From Kocuria varians (lineage in GTDB: Bacteria; Actinomycetota; Actinomycetes; Actinomycetales; Micrococcaceae), in contig NZ_BJNW01000006.1 of assembly GCF_006539885.1 (NCBI RefSeq), positions 78,945-142,944 of the forward strand: DNA of 64,000 nucleotides, given 5' to 3'. Under the pieces are notes generated by a model. It worked only from the letters and a program-made list of their open reading frames with translations. It was not told the origin of the DNA and ran no database searches. This document shows positions 52,918-61,345 of the stretch, piece after piece (position 1 is the first letter of the stretch; every line of letters begins with the position of its first letter). Both the position numbers and the translations under genes were made by a program.

Positions 52918-53646
52918 ATGGCTTCCCACGGTTCCGAGCGGCACGACCGCAGCACGCACCCCTCCGAGGACGACGCGCCGGAGGCCCGTCTGCCGGAGCA
53001 CGTCTACCGCCGACGCCGCCTGGTCGCCCTGGCCGTGCTGGTGGTCCTCGTGCTGGTGGTCGTCTCGGCCGTGGTCATGGGCGTGCGGGCCGTGACCTCC
53101 TCGGGCTCGGACGCGGAGGAGACGGCCCCGGTAGCCACCGCGACCGCCCAGGCGACCTCGGACCCGGACCAGAAGTTCGCCGGATTCACGCCCCGGCCCA
53201 CCCCGGCGGCGTCGGGCAGCGCGGCGGCGTCGTCGTCCTCCCCGAGCGCGAGCAGCGCGCCCAAGGCGTGCGGCACAAACCTGTCGGTCACGGCCTCCAC
53301 GGACAAGGAGACCTACGCCGCCAAGGAGCAGCCCGTGCTCGTCATGACGCTGGAGAACACCGGGGACGCCCCGTGCACGGTCGACGCCGGGAGCAAGCAG
53401 ATGGCGTTCGTGGTGACCTCCGGCGCGGACACGGTCTTCGACTCCCGCAACTGCGCCGCGAAGACCGAGGACAAGAACGTCACGCTCAACGCCGGGCAGA
53501 AGGAGAGCGCCCGCCTCACCTGGAACCGCGTCCGCACGGCGGACGGGTGTCCGGCGGGCCAGGCCGAGGCACTCGCGGGCTACTACAACCTCACGGCCTC
53601 GCTGGGGGACACGAGCAGCGAGAAGGTCGCGTTCGTCCTGCAGTAG
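52918..53646 (+). CDS. membrane-anchored protein with a BsuPI-like beta-sandwich domain
   Basis: The protein is 242 residues from ATG 52918. After an acidic cytoplasmic start there is one membrane segment (about 36-60: LVALAVLVVLVLVVVSAVVMGV), then an about 55-residue Ala/Ser/Thr/Pro linker containing one GCGTCGTCGTC copy (Ala-Ser-Ser-Ser). The outer domain (CGTNLSVTASTDKETYAAKEQPVLVMTLENTGDAPCTVDAGSKQ onward) has four Cys and the look of an immunoglobulin-like/BsuPI fold. Function unknown; a similar gene lies next to mutY in related genera. A weak terminator region follows. Confidence 0.75.
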   Translation: MASHGSERHDRSTHPSEDDAPEARLPEHVYRRRRLVALAVLVVLVLVVVSAVVMGVRAVTSSGSDAEETAPVATATAQATSDPDQKFAGFTPRPTPAASGSAAASSSSPSASSAPKACGTNLSVTASTDKETYAAKEQPVLVMTLENTGDAPCTVDAGSKQMAFVVTSGADTVFDSRNCAAKTEDKNVTLNAGQKESARLTWNRVRTADGCPAGQAEALAGYYNLTASLGDTSSEKVAFVLQ

Positions 53647-53795
53647 TCGGCCCGGGCGCTCGGCCCGGCCGCGACGTCCCGTGATGCTGCCGGTGCGGGG
53701 GAGTGATGCGGAGGACCGGTACGGGGGCCGGTGAGGCGGCACCGCTCGGCGGCACGCGCCTCCCCCGGGGGGGGGAAGGGCTCCGGGCGGCAGCC

Positions 53796-54872
53796 TCACA
53801 TGAAGCGGTCGAGCAGGCTCGTCTCCGCCATGCGGGACAGCGACTCACGGACCGTGCGGGCGCGCTGCCCGCCGATGCCCTCCACGGACATCAGGTCCTC
53901 CAGGTTCGCGGCCATGAGGGACTGCAGGCCGTCGAACTGGGCGACCAGGCGGTTGGCGACCGCCCGCGGCATGGACTTGATGCCCGCCAGGAGCCGGTAG
54001 CCGTGCGGGTGCAGTTCGGTCTCCAGCGTTCCCTGCGCCGTGGTGAGCCCGGCGGCGGTCGAGACCTTCTGCAGGTCGATCAGCTCCGCGGAGGACAGCT
54101 GCGCCAACCGCTCCAGGGCGGCGTCGAACTCCTCCTGGGAGGTGGTGTCCGGGAGGTAGTCGCGCAGCACGACGTCGGGCCCGGGCCCGGTGCCCGCCGT
54201 GAGCTCCTCGAGCTGCAGGGAGATGAGCCGGCCGTCCTCGCCGAGCTCGAGCACGTACCAGCCGATCTCCTCCGAGATCCGCCGCACCATTTCCATGCGC
54301 TGCAGGGTCAGGGCGACGTCCCGGGCGGTCACCGCGGCCTCGATCTCCAGCGCGGAGAGGCTGCCCAGCACCTGCTCCAGTCGGTTGCTGTAGTGCTCCA
54401 GGGTCTGCAGGGCCTGGTTGGCGCGCGCCATGATGGCCTGGGAGCCCTCGATCACGTAGCGGTAGTCGTCCACGTAGATGGTGATCACGCTCATGGACTG
54501 GCTCACGGCGATCACGGGCAGCCCGGTCTGCCGGGCGGTGCGCTCCGCGGAGCGGTGCCGGGTGCCGGACTCCTGCGTGGCGATCCGTGCGTCCGGCATG
54601 AGCTGCACCCCAGCCTTGAGGATGCGGGAGGCGTCCCGGTCGCACACGATCGCGCCGTCCATCTTGGCGAGCTCCCGCAGCTTGGTGGGGGTGAAGTCGG
54701 TGTCGATGTCGAAGCCGCCGGAGCACAGCGCCTCCACGGAGCGCTCGAAACCCAGGACGATCAGTGCCCCGGTGCGCCCCCGCAGGATGCGCTCCAGCCC
54801 GGTCCGCAGCTCGGTACCGGGCGCCACCCTGGCGAGGGTCTTCCGCAGGGCGGTCTCACGTGTCTTCACCAC
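53796..54872 (-). CDS. disA: DNA integrity scanning diadenylate cyclase DisA
   Basis: It makes c-di-AMP from two ATP and is slowed by branched DNA. It has 358 residues from GTG 54872, six bases after a minus-strand TAGAAT, so probably leaderless. The cyclase domain shows GALIVLGFERSVEALCSGGFDI (about 35-56), the catalytic KMDGAIVCD (about 70-78) and SGTRHRSAERTARQTGLPVIAVS (about 102-124). A helical spine follows (EMVRRISEEIGWYVLELGEDGRL). The C-terminal HhH domain (LEDLMSVEGIGGQRARTVRESL, about 326-347) binds DNA. It follows radA in the same direction, as in mycobacteria. Confidence 0.96.
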   Translation of the reverse strand: MVKTRETALRKTLARVAPGTELRTGLERILRGRTGALIVLGFERSVEALCSGGFDIDTDFTPTKLRELAKMDGAIVCDRDASRILKAGVQLMPDARIATQESGTRHRSAERTARQTGLPVIAVSQSMSVITIYVDDYRYVIEGSQAIMARANQALQTLEHYSNRLEQVLGSLSALEIEAAVTARDVALTLQRMEMVRRISEEIGWYVLELGEDGRLISLQLEELTAGTGPGPDVVLRDYLPDTTSQEEFDAALERLAQLSSAELIDLQKVSTAAGLTTAQGTLETELHPHGYRLLAGIKSMPRAVANRLVAQFDGLQSLMAANLEDLMSVEGIGGQRARTVRESLSRMAETSLLDRFM

Positions 54873-54878
54873 GGCCCC

Positions 54879-54884
54879 ATTCTA
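54879..54884 (-). promoter_or_regulatory. -10 hexamer TAGAAT of disA (leaderless)
   Basis: On the minus strand TAGAAT, six bases (GGGGCC), then GTG 54872. It is the closest match to TATAAT among the leaderless sites here. Confidence 0.6.
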
Positions 54885-55018
54885 TGGTCAGCACGGTGAT
54901 CACCCGCACGTCACGGGCAGGTCCCAGGGCTGTCCCGTACCCGTGCCCATGCCCGCGTCCGTGGTCCGTCCCCCGTGCCGGGCCAGTACCCGCGCTGGTG
55001 GTCCGCCCCCGCCCGTGC

Positions 55019-56413
55019 TCAGTCCCCGCGGGGCGGGAAGAGCAGCTCCATGGCCTGGTTGACGGTGGTGACCTCGCGCACCGAGAAGCCCGGCGGGATC
55101 TTCCCGGGCCCGTTGGGGGAGGCGGGGACCACCGCGTGCGTGAAGCCCAGCCGGGCGACCTCCTGGATGCGGCGGTTGATCTCCGGCACGGGCCGGACCT
55201 CGCCGGCCAGACCGATCTCCCCGAAGCACACGAGCCGCTGGGGGAGGGGTCGGTCCTGCGCGGCGGAGGCCAGGGCCATGCACACGGCGAGGTCCGTGGC
55301 GGGCTCCGTGAGCCGCACGCCGCCCACCGTGGAGACGTAGCAGTCCATGCTCGCCAGGGCCACGCCCGCCCGGCGCTGCAGCACGGCCAGCAGCATGGCC
55401 ACGCGGGAGTTGTCCAGCCCGGCGGTGGCGCGGCGCGGCTGGGCGGTGCTGGACTTGTCGAGCAGGGCCTGGACCTCCGCGAGCAGGGGCCGGCGGCCCT
55501 CCACGGTCACGCTCAGGCACGTTCCGGCCACCGGCACCGGGGTGCGGGAGACGAACAGCCCGGATGGGTCCGAGACCGAGCGGATGCCGTTCTCCTCGAG
55601 GTCGAAGCAGCCCACCTCGTCCGTGGGGCCGAAACGGTTCTTGACCGCGCGCAGCAGCCGGATCCGCGAGTGCTTGTCCCCCTCGAACTGGCACACCACG
55701 TCCACCAGGTGCTCGAGCAGCCGCGGCCCCGCGATGGAGCCCTCCTTGGTCACGTGCCCCACGAGCAGCGTGGTCATGTTCCGGGTCTTCGCGGCGTGGA
55801 TCAGGCTCGCGGCGACCTCCCGCACCTGGCTCACCCCGCCGGCGGATCCCTCGATCTCCGAGCTCGCCAGTGTCTGCACGGAGTCCACCACGAGCAGGTC
55901 CGGGGACAGCGCCTCCACCTGCGCCAGAGCGGCGGAGAGGTCCGACTCCGCCGCGAGGTAGAGGGTCTCCGACAGGGCGTTGATGCGCTCCGCGCGCAGC
56001 TTCACCTGGGCGGCGGACTCCTCGCCGGTCACGTACAGCACCGTGCGGGGGGCGTCCGCGCCGCCGGCGACCTTCGCTGCGGCGTCGAGCAGCAGCGTGG
56101 ACTTGCCCACCCCGGGCTCGCCGGCGAGCAGGATCACGGCGCCGGGCACGAGCCCGCCACCGAGCACCCGGTCCAGCTCCGGGACCTGGGTGGGGGTGAA
56201 GCGCGCGACGGAGGAGTCCACCTGCGAGATGGGGCGCGCGGGAACGGCCACGGTGGGCGCGGCGCGCGTGCGGCCGTGCTCCTGGTCCGCGCCCATCTCC
56301 TGCACGGTGCCCCACGCCTGGCACTCGCCGCAGCGCCCCACCCACTTGGCGGTGGTCCAGCCGCACTCCGTGCAGCGGTAGGTCACGGAGGGCTTGCGGG
56401 TCCTGGTGCTCAT
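55019..56413 (-). CDS. radA: DNA repair protein RadA
   Basis: This RecA-like, Lon-related ATPase drives branch migration in recombination. It has 464 residues from ATG 56413, six bases after a minus-strand TACGGT. The N-terminal zinc finger is YRCTECGWTTAKWVGRCGEC (about 11-30). The ATPase has LAGEPGVGKSTLLLDAA (about 92-108, Walker A), LLVVDSVQTLASSEIEGSAG (Walker B) and the RadA signature VKNRFGPTDEVG (about 255-266). The C-terminal part is a Lon-like domain without a catalytic dyad. Next to disA, with 146 bases between them. Confidence 0.95.
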   Translation of the reverse strand: MSTRTRKPSVTYRCTECGWTTAKWVGRCGECQAWGTVQEMGADQEHGRTRAAPTVAVPARPISQVDSSVARFTPTQVPELDRVLGGGLVPGAVILLAGEPGVGKSTLLLDAAAKVAGGADAPRTVLYVTGEESAAQVKLRAERINALSETLYLAAESDLSAALAQVEALSPDLLVVDSVQTLASSEIEGSAGGVSQVREVAASLIHAAKTRNMTTLLVGHVTKEGSIAGPRLLEHLVDVVCQFEGDKHSRIRLLRAVKNRFGPTDEVGCFDLEENGIRSVSDPSGLFVSRTPVPVAGTCLSVTVEGRRPLLAEVQALLDKSSTAQPRRATAGLDNSRVAMLLAVLQRRAGVALASMDCYVSTVGGVRLTEPATDLAVCMALASAAQDRPLPQRLVCFGEIGLAGEVRPVPEINRRIQEVARLGFTHAVVPASPNGPGKIPPGFSVREVTTVNQAMELLFPPRGD

Positions 56414-56419
56414 GGGGCC

Positions 56420-56425
56420 ACCGTA
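56420..56425 (-). promoter_or_regulatory. -10 hexamer TACGGT of radA (leaderless)
   Basis: On the minus strand TACGGT, six bases (GGCCCC), then ATG 56413. Confidence 0.55.
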
Positions 56426-56477
56426 GGGTGACCGTCCGACGCGCATAAGCGCCGCCCGTGGGATGCGTGCCCCCCTC

Positions 56478-57635
56478 TCACTGCGCGCCGAGCGGCGGCA
56501 GCTGCTTGGCCGCGTTCTCGTGGGAGACACCGGCGGCCTCCAGCAGGTCCACGACCATGGGCCGCAGCAGCAGCACGAGCGCCTCGCCCTCCATGGTGCG
56601 GATGCCCATGGCCCCGGGCTCCAGCCGCTGCGCCACGGAGATCAGCTCGTTGCGGGTCTGGCGCAGGTAGCTCTCCCGGGTGGGCTCGTGGCTGACCGCG
56701 AGGGCGTGGCCGAGGCTGAGGACGGCGTCGGAGACGTCCGCGAGCGCCTCGGAGAGGGAGGCGATGGCCTCGTCCGCGAGCGTCACGCGGTTGAGCACGG
56801 CGGCCAGACGACGCGCGAAGACCCGCGAGTTGCGCACCGCGAGGTCCAGGTAGCGGATGCTCTCGCTGAGCTCGTCGATCTCGTGCCGGTGCCGCCGGTA
56901 CAGCGGGGACGCGTGCGTGATCTCGCGCGAGCCCTTCAGGCCCGTGCGCACCGAGTCCACGAGGGGCTGGGTCTGGCGCCCCCGCACGAGGGCGTGCCAC
57001 GCGAGGGTGGCGTCCGAGTCCGCGACGGCGTGCGAGCAGTCGGTGAGCATCTGCGTGAACTCCCCGATCAGCTTGCCGAGGTCCTGCCGGGGTTCGCGGC
57101 GGGGGTCCTGCGGCACGATGTACGCGAGGACGAGCGCGCAGAGGCAACCCACCACGGCGTCGAGGGAGCGGCCGAACACGCCGTCCTGGGAGGGCGGGAG
57201 CAGCACCACGAGCACGGACTGCAGGCCCATCTGGGTGGTGAAGATGACGCCGTTGTCGAGGAACCTGGCGAGCAGCAGGGACACGAGCAGCACGACGGCG
57301 GCCTGCCACTCCCCGGGGCCCAGCACGGTGATCAGGAGGTCGCCCATCACGATCCCCAGGGTGCAGCCCAGGGACACCTCCAGCACGCGCCGGTAGCGCA
57401 CGCCGCCCTTGGCGTAGCCCAGGGAGACCAGGGCCGCGGTGGCGGCGAAGATGGGGCCGTGGTGGCCCAGCAGCCGCTCCGCGATCACGTAGGCGCTCAC
57501 GGCGGCGACCGTCATCTGGACCGCCTGGAAGAAACCGGCGGACATCCGCGCCCAGCCCGTGCGGACACGGCGGCGCGCAAGCGCTGCGACACGGCGGAGC
57601 CGGGAGCGGGGGCCAGCTGCTTCCGGGGACGCCAT
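56478..57635 (-). CDS. FUSC-family (aromatic acid exporter-like) membrane protein
   Basis: The protein is 385 residues from ATG 57635, six bases after a minus-strand TAGGAT. The N-terminal half has about 5-6 membrane segments (GFFQAVQMTVAAVSAYVIAERLLGHHGPIFAATAALVSLG, about 35-74; VLEVSLGCTLGIVMGDLLI; VVLLVSLLLARFL; SLDAVVGCLCALVLAYIVP). The C-terminal half is a long cytoplasmic helical domain (EIDELSESIRYLDLAVRNSRVFARRL). This is the half-size FUSC/ArAE layout; proposed substrates are hydrophobic acids, but none is established here. No efflux partner is adjacent. Confidence 0.78.
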   Translation of the reverse strand: MASPEAAGPRSRLRRVAALARRRVRTGWARMSAGFFQAVQMTVAAVSAYVIAERLLGHHGPIFAATAALVSLGYAKGGVRYRRVLEVSLGCTLGIVMGDLLITVLGPGEWQAAVVLLVSLLLARFLDNGVIFTTQMGLQSVLVVLLPPSQDGVFGRSLDAVVGCLCALVLAYIVPQDPRREPRQDLGKLIGEFTQMLTDCSHAVADSDATLAWHALVRGRQTQPLVDSVRTGLKGSREITHASPLYRRHRHEIDELSESIRYLDLAVRNSRVFARRLAAVLNRVTLADEAIASLSEALADVSDAVLSLGHALAVSHEPTRESYLRQTRNELISVAQRLEPGAMGIRTMEGEALVLLLRPMVVDLLEAAGVSHENAAKQLPPLGAQ

Positions 57636-57641
57636 GAGGCC

Positions 57642-57647
57642 ATCCTA
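57642..57647 (-). promoter_or_regulatory. -10 hexamer TAGGAT of the FUSC-family gene (leaderless)
   Basis: On the minus strand TAGGAT, six bases (GGCCTC), then ATG 57635. Confidence 0.55.
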
Positions 57648-57754
57648 GGCTTCCGGGCCGAGGGACGTCGGGTGCGAGCGCCCGCGGTGGCCGTGCCCGC
57701 GGCCCAGGGGGAGCGGTCCCGTCGGGCCGCGGGTCCGCGGCGCACGGGAGGCAC

Positions 57755-57782
57755 GACGACGCCGCCGAGGGGCGGCGTCGTC
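57755..57782. other. 12-bp perfect hairpin in a divergent spacer
   Basis: GACGACGCCGCC (57755-57766) and 57771-57782 are exact complements around a GAGG loop, built from the recurring GGCGTCGTC sequence. It lies 25 bases upstream of the PHO box, in the 325-base spacer (57636-57960) between two genes that read away from each other. It therefore cannot terminate either of them and may act as an insulator or binding site. Confidence 0.7.
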
Positions 57783-57806
57783 CCCCACTCCGGTCCCCCG
57801 CCAGCT

Positions 57807-57828
57807 GTTCACCGCCCGTTCACCTTCG
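57807..57828 (+). promoter_or_regulatory. PHO box (PhoP site) upstream of pstS
   Basis: GTTCACC at 57807-57813 and again at 57818-57824 are exact direct repeats with an 11-nt period, the standard actinobacterial PhoP unit. A TACGGT at 57856-57861 is a possible -10. The pst operon is expected to be induced on phosphate starvation. Confidence 0.8.
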
Positions 57829-57960
57829 TGGCCGACGCTGGCAACGTCGGATGCCTACGGTGAGCCGTGGGCGCACTGTGAGCGCTGCGGTGGTGCAGGC
57901 CGACGTCCCGTCGGCCGCCTCTCACCCGTTCCACCGGTACACGCTTTGGAAGGAAATTCT

Positions 57961-59067
57961 GTGAAGCTTTCGCATGTCGGCCGCTCGGCCGCGGTCCTCG
58001 CCATTGGTGCCCTCGCCCTCACGGCGTGCGGTTCGGACAACCCCACAGGCAACGCCGGGGGCGGTGCGGGGGAGAGCAGCGAGGCCAAGGGCACGCTGAC
58101 GGGCATCGGCGCCTCGTCCCAGCAGGCGGCCATGACCGCCTGGCAGAGCGGTTTCCAGTCGGCCAACAACGGGGCCACCGTGCAGTACTCCCCGGACGGC
58201 TCCGGCGCCGGGCGCAAGGCGTTCCTGGCCGGCGGTGCGAACTTCGCGGGCTCGGACGCCTACCTCACGGACGACGAGGCCTCGCAGGCCAAGAAGCAGT
58301 GCGGGGACGGCGGGGCCATGGACCTGCCCGTGTACGTCTCTCCCATCTCCGTGGCGTTCAACCTTCCGGGCGTGAAGTCCCTGAACCTGGACGCCCCCAC
58401 GATCGCCAAGATCTTCACCGGCGAGATCAAGAAGTGGAACGCGGACGAGATCAAGAAGCAGAACCCGGACGCGGACCTGCCGGACACCGCCGTGACCGTG
58501 GTGCACCGCAGCGACGACTCCGGCACCACCGAGAACTTCACCGACTACCTGGCGAAGGCGGCCCCCAAGGTCTGGACCGACAAGCCCGCGCAGGCGTGGC
58601 CCGCCAAGTACGCGGCGGAGAACAACAAGGGCACCTCCGGGGTGGTCTCCACGACGAAGAGCACCGTGGGTGCCGTGACCTACGCCGACTCCTCTGCCGT
58701 GGGTGACCTGGGCACCGCCGCGATCAAGGTGGGCGAGAAGTACGTCACGCACTCCGCGGACGCCGCCGCCAAGGCCGTGGAGGCCTCTCAGCAGGTCGAG
58801 GGTCGCGGCAAGCACGACATGGCGATCGACATCGACCGTGCCACCACGGAGGCCGGGGCCTACCCGCTCGTGCTGATCTCCTACCACGTGGTGTGCTCGC
58901 AGTACGCGTCCAAGGAGACCGCGGACCTGGTCAGGGCCTTCGAGAGCTACGTGGTCTCCGAGGAGGGCCAGAAGGCCGCCGCGGACTCCGCCGGTTCCGC
59001 GCCCCTGTCCCAGTCCCTGCGGGACCAGGCCAAGGCCGCCGTGGAGTCCATCACCGCGAAGGGCTGA
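57961..59067 (+). CDS. pstS: phosphate ABC transporter substrate-binding lipoprotein
   Basis: It captures phosphate outside the membrane for the Pst transporter. It has 368 residues from GTG 57961 with a GGAAGGA site. The lipoprotein signal peptide ends in the lipobox LTAC, with Cys at residue 23. The mature protein has GIGASSQQAAMTAWQSGFQ (about 50-68), a serine loop that contacts phosphate (YSPDGSGAGRKAF, about 79-91; GSDAYLTD, about 98), PISVAFNLPG and HRSDDSGTTENF (about 182-193). A 21-bp hairpin follows the gene, separating it from pstCAB. Confidence 0.95.
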   Translation: MKLSHVGRSAAVLAIGALALTACGSDNPTGNAGGGAGESSEAKGTLTGIGASSQQAAMTAWQSGFQSANNGATVQYSPDGSGAGRKAFLAGGANFAGSDAYLTDDEASQAKKQCGDGGAMDLPVYVSPISVAFNLPGVKSLNLDAPTIAKIFTGEIKKWNADEIKKQNPDADLPDTAVTVVHRSDDSGTTENFTDYLAKAAPKVWTDKPAQAWPAKYAAENNKGTSGVVSTTKSTVGAVTYADSSAVGDLGTAAIKVGEKYVTHSADAAAKAVEASQQVEGRGKHDMAIDIDRATTEAGAYPLVLISYHVVCSQYASKETADLVRAFESYVVSEEGQKAAADSAGSAPLSQSLRDQAKAAVESITAKG

Positions 59068-59081
59068 CACGGCCCGCGAAC

Positions 59082-59132
59082 GCGCGGCAGCGGCGTCGGC
59101 GCCCGAGGAGCGCGCCGACGCCGCTGCCGCGC
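59082..59132 (+). other. 21-bp perfect hairpin between pstS and pstC
   Basis: The arms at 59082-59102 and 59112-59132 are exact complements over 21 bases (beginning GCGCGGCAGCGGCGTC), with a nine-base loop, 14 bases after the pstS stop. In other bacteria structures here stabilise pstS mRNA or attenuate the downstream genes, giving more binding protein than permease. A TAGGCT at 59159-59164 could restart transcription for pstC. Confidence 0.8.
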
Positions 59133-59216
59133 AGAGCGGCCGACGCCGCGCGATCCCCTAGGCTGGTCCGCGGCCTTCGCCCAGCACGCACCACACCTTG
59201 ATCGAAGGGACTGTAC

Positions 59217-60164
59217 ATGTCCACCACGCTCAGTGCACGCAGACCCGGGACCGCGTCGTCCGCGGGCGGGCGTGCCGGTGACGCCGTCTTCTCAGCGCTC
59301 AGCCTCGGGGCCGGCATCCTGATCTTCGCCGTCCTGGCGGCGGTGGCCCTCTTCTTGCTGCTGCAGGCGCTGCCCACCTTCGCCGCCCCGGCGGCGGAGG
59401 TCACCGGCGGCAAGGGCTTCCTCAGCTACATCGGCCCGCTCGTCGTGGGCACCCTGATCGCCTCGGTGATCGCCCTGCTGATCGCCACGCCCGTGGGCAT
59501 CCTGGTGGCGCTCTACGTCTCCCACTACGCCCCGGCGAAGATCTCCAAGCCGGTCGGGTACGTGATCGACCTGCTCGCCGCGATCCCCTCCGTGATCTAC
59601 GGCGCGTGGGGCGCCACGGTGCTGGCACCGGCCCTCGTGCCGCTGTACACGTGGCTCAGCGACCACGCGGGGTTCATCCCGTTCTTCGCGGGGCCCGCGT
59701 CCCAGACGGGCAAGACCATGCTCACCGCGGGCATCGTGCTCGCCATCATGATCCTGCCGATCATCACCTCGATGTCCCGCGAGATCTTCACCCAGACGCC
59801 CAAGCTGCACGAGGAGGCCGCACTGGCCCTGGGCGCCACCCGCTGGGAGATGATCCGGATGTCCGTGCTGCCGTTCGCGCGCCCGGGCATCATCTCCTCG
59901 ATCATGCTGGCGCTCGGCCGGGCCCTGGGGGAGACCATGGCCGTGGCCCTCGTCCTCTCCTCCGGCCCGATGATCGGTTCCCTGATCCGCTCCGGCAACC
60001 AGACCATCGCCGCGGAGATCGCCCTGAACTTCCCGGAGGCCTACGGGCTGCGGCTCTCCGAGCTGATTGCCGCCGGCCTCGTGCTCTTCCTCATCACCCT
60101 GGTGGTCAACATGATCGCCCGCGCCATCATCGCCCGCTACAAGGAATTCTCGGGGGCCAACTGA
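59217..60164 (+). CDS. pstC: phosphate ABC transporter permease PstC
   Basis: Inner-membrane channel subunit, 315 residues from ATG 59217, with GAAGGGA upstream. About six membrane segments are visible. The binding-protein-dependent permease loop is EEAALALGATRWEMIRMSVLPFARPGIISS (about 199-228), with the EAA motif that docks PstB, followed by LALGRALGETMAVALVLSSGP. GTLIASVIALLIATPVGILVALYVSHYAP (about 80-108) is typical for PstC. Its stop overlaps the pstA ATG (ATGA). Confidence 0.95.
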   Translation: MSTTLSARRPGTASSAGGRAGDAVFSALSLGAGILIFAVLAAVALFLLLQALPTFAAPAAEVTGGKGFLSYIGPLVVGTLIASVIALLIATPVGILVALYVSHYAPAKISKPVGYVIDLLAAIPSVIYGAWGATVLAPALVPLYTWLSDHAGFIPFFAGPASQTGKTMLTAGIVLAIMILPIITSMSREIFTQTPKLHEEAALALGATRWEMIRMSVLPFARPGIISSIMLALGRALGETMAVALVLSSGPMIGSLIRSGNQTIAAEIALNFPEAYGLRLSELIAAGLVLFLITLVVNMIARAIIARYKEFSGAN

Positions 60165-61294
60165 TGTCCACCTCCATGCAGACCTCCCAGCGCGGTCCCG
60201 GGGTCTCCCCGGTGCGCCGCTCCAAGCTCACCCGCGGCCAGCGGCCCCGGTGGCTCGTGCCCGTGGTGGGCGTGGTCGCCGTCGTGGCCGGTGCGGCGCT
60301 CGCGGCCCTCGTGGGCTTCGGGATCGCCCTGTGGGCCCTGTTCGCCGCGGTGATCTTCCTGGTCGTGGGGCCCCTGGCGGTGGGTGCCGTCGAGGGTCGG
60401 CGCGCCGGCACCGACTCGCTGATGACCTTCCTGGTCTACGCCGCGTTCGTGCTCGCGGTGGTCCCGCTGGTCTCCGTGATCTGGACGGTGCTCGTCAACG
60501 GTGTCCCGGGGCTGACCTCCAATATGCTGCTGACCTCCATGAACGGGGTCACCGGCCTGCAGGACAACACGGCGGACGGCTCCGGGCACGTGGTGGGCGG
60601 GGCCTACCACGCGATCGTGGGCACGGTGTCCATCACGTTCTGGGCCACGCTGATGTCCGTGCCGATCGGCCTGCTGACCGCCGTCTACCTCGTGGAATAC
60701 GCGAGCGGCGGGTGGCTCGGCAAGGCCATCACGTTCTTCGTGGACGTCATGACCGGCATCCCCTCCATCGTGGCCGGCCTCTTCGCCGCCGCCCTGTTCG
60801 GGATGGTCTTCGGGCCCTCCACGCGCACCGGCTTCGTGGCCGCGGTGGCCCTGACCGTGCTGATGATCCCCACGGTGGTCAAGAACACCGAGGAGATGCT
60901 GCGGATCGTGCCCAACGAGCTGCGCGAGGCCTCCTACGCGCTGGGCGTGCGCAAGTGGCGGACCATCCTCAAGGTGGTCATCCCCACCGCGATCTCGGGC
61001 ATCGCCTCCGGCGTGACGCTCGCGATCGCCCGTGTGATCGGCGAGACCGCCCCGCTGCTCGTCACCGCCGGGTTCGCCACGGCCATCAACTGGAACTCGT
61101 TCTCCGGCTGGATGACCACGCTGCCCACGTTCATCTACTACCAGATCATGAACCCGACCTCGCCCACGAACCCCGATCCGTCCCTGCAGCGCGCGTGGGC
61201 CGCCGCGCTGATCCTGATCCTGATCGTGATGCTGCTCAACCTCGTCGCGCGCCTGATCGCCCGGGCGTTCGCCCCCAAGACCGCCGGTCGCTGA
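60164..61294 (+). CDS. pstA: phosphate ABC transporter permease PstA
   Basis: Second channel subunit, 376 residues. It has about eight hydrophobic segments; the first two (about 30-75) form an extra N-terminal membrane hairpin absent from enterobacterial PstA but common in actinobacteria. Landmarks are GTVSITFWATLMSVPIGLLTAVYLVEYA (about 146-173), IPSIVAGLFAAALFG (about 199) and the EAA loop LREASYALGVRKWRTILKVVIPTAISGI (about 250-277). The start overlaps the pstC stop by one base. Confidence 0.95.
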   Translation: MSTSMQTSQRGPGVSPVRRSKLTRGQRPRWLVPVVGVVAVVAGAALAALVGFGIALWALFAAVIFLVVGPLAVGAVEGRRAGTDSLMTFLVYAAFVLAVVPLVSVIWTVLVNGVPGLTSNMLLTSMNGVTGLQDNTADGSGHVVGGAYHAIVGTVSITFWATLMSVPIGLLTAVYLVEYASGGWLGKAITFFVDVMTGIPSIVAGLFAAALFGMVFGPSTRTGFVAAVALTVLMIPTVVKNTEEMLRIVPNELREASYALGVRKWRTILKVVIPTAISGIASGVTLAIARVIGETAPLLVTAGFATAINWNSFSGWMTTLPTFIYYQIMNPTSPTNPDPSLQRAWAAALILILIVMLLNLVARLIARAFAPKTAGR

Positions 61295-61345
61295 GCGCCG
61301 CGGCGCCGCGCACCGACCGATCCACCTGACCGAAGGACAGACACC

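Noticed and set aside
53763..53775. Short C5G9 run as a second phase-variable tract
   Set aside because: It lies between convergent genes with no promoter or frame to switch, and is modest in length for this GC content.
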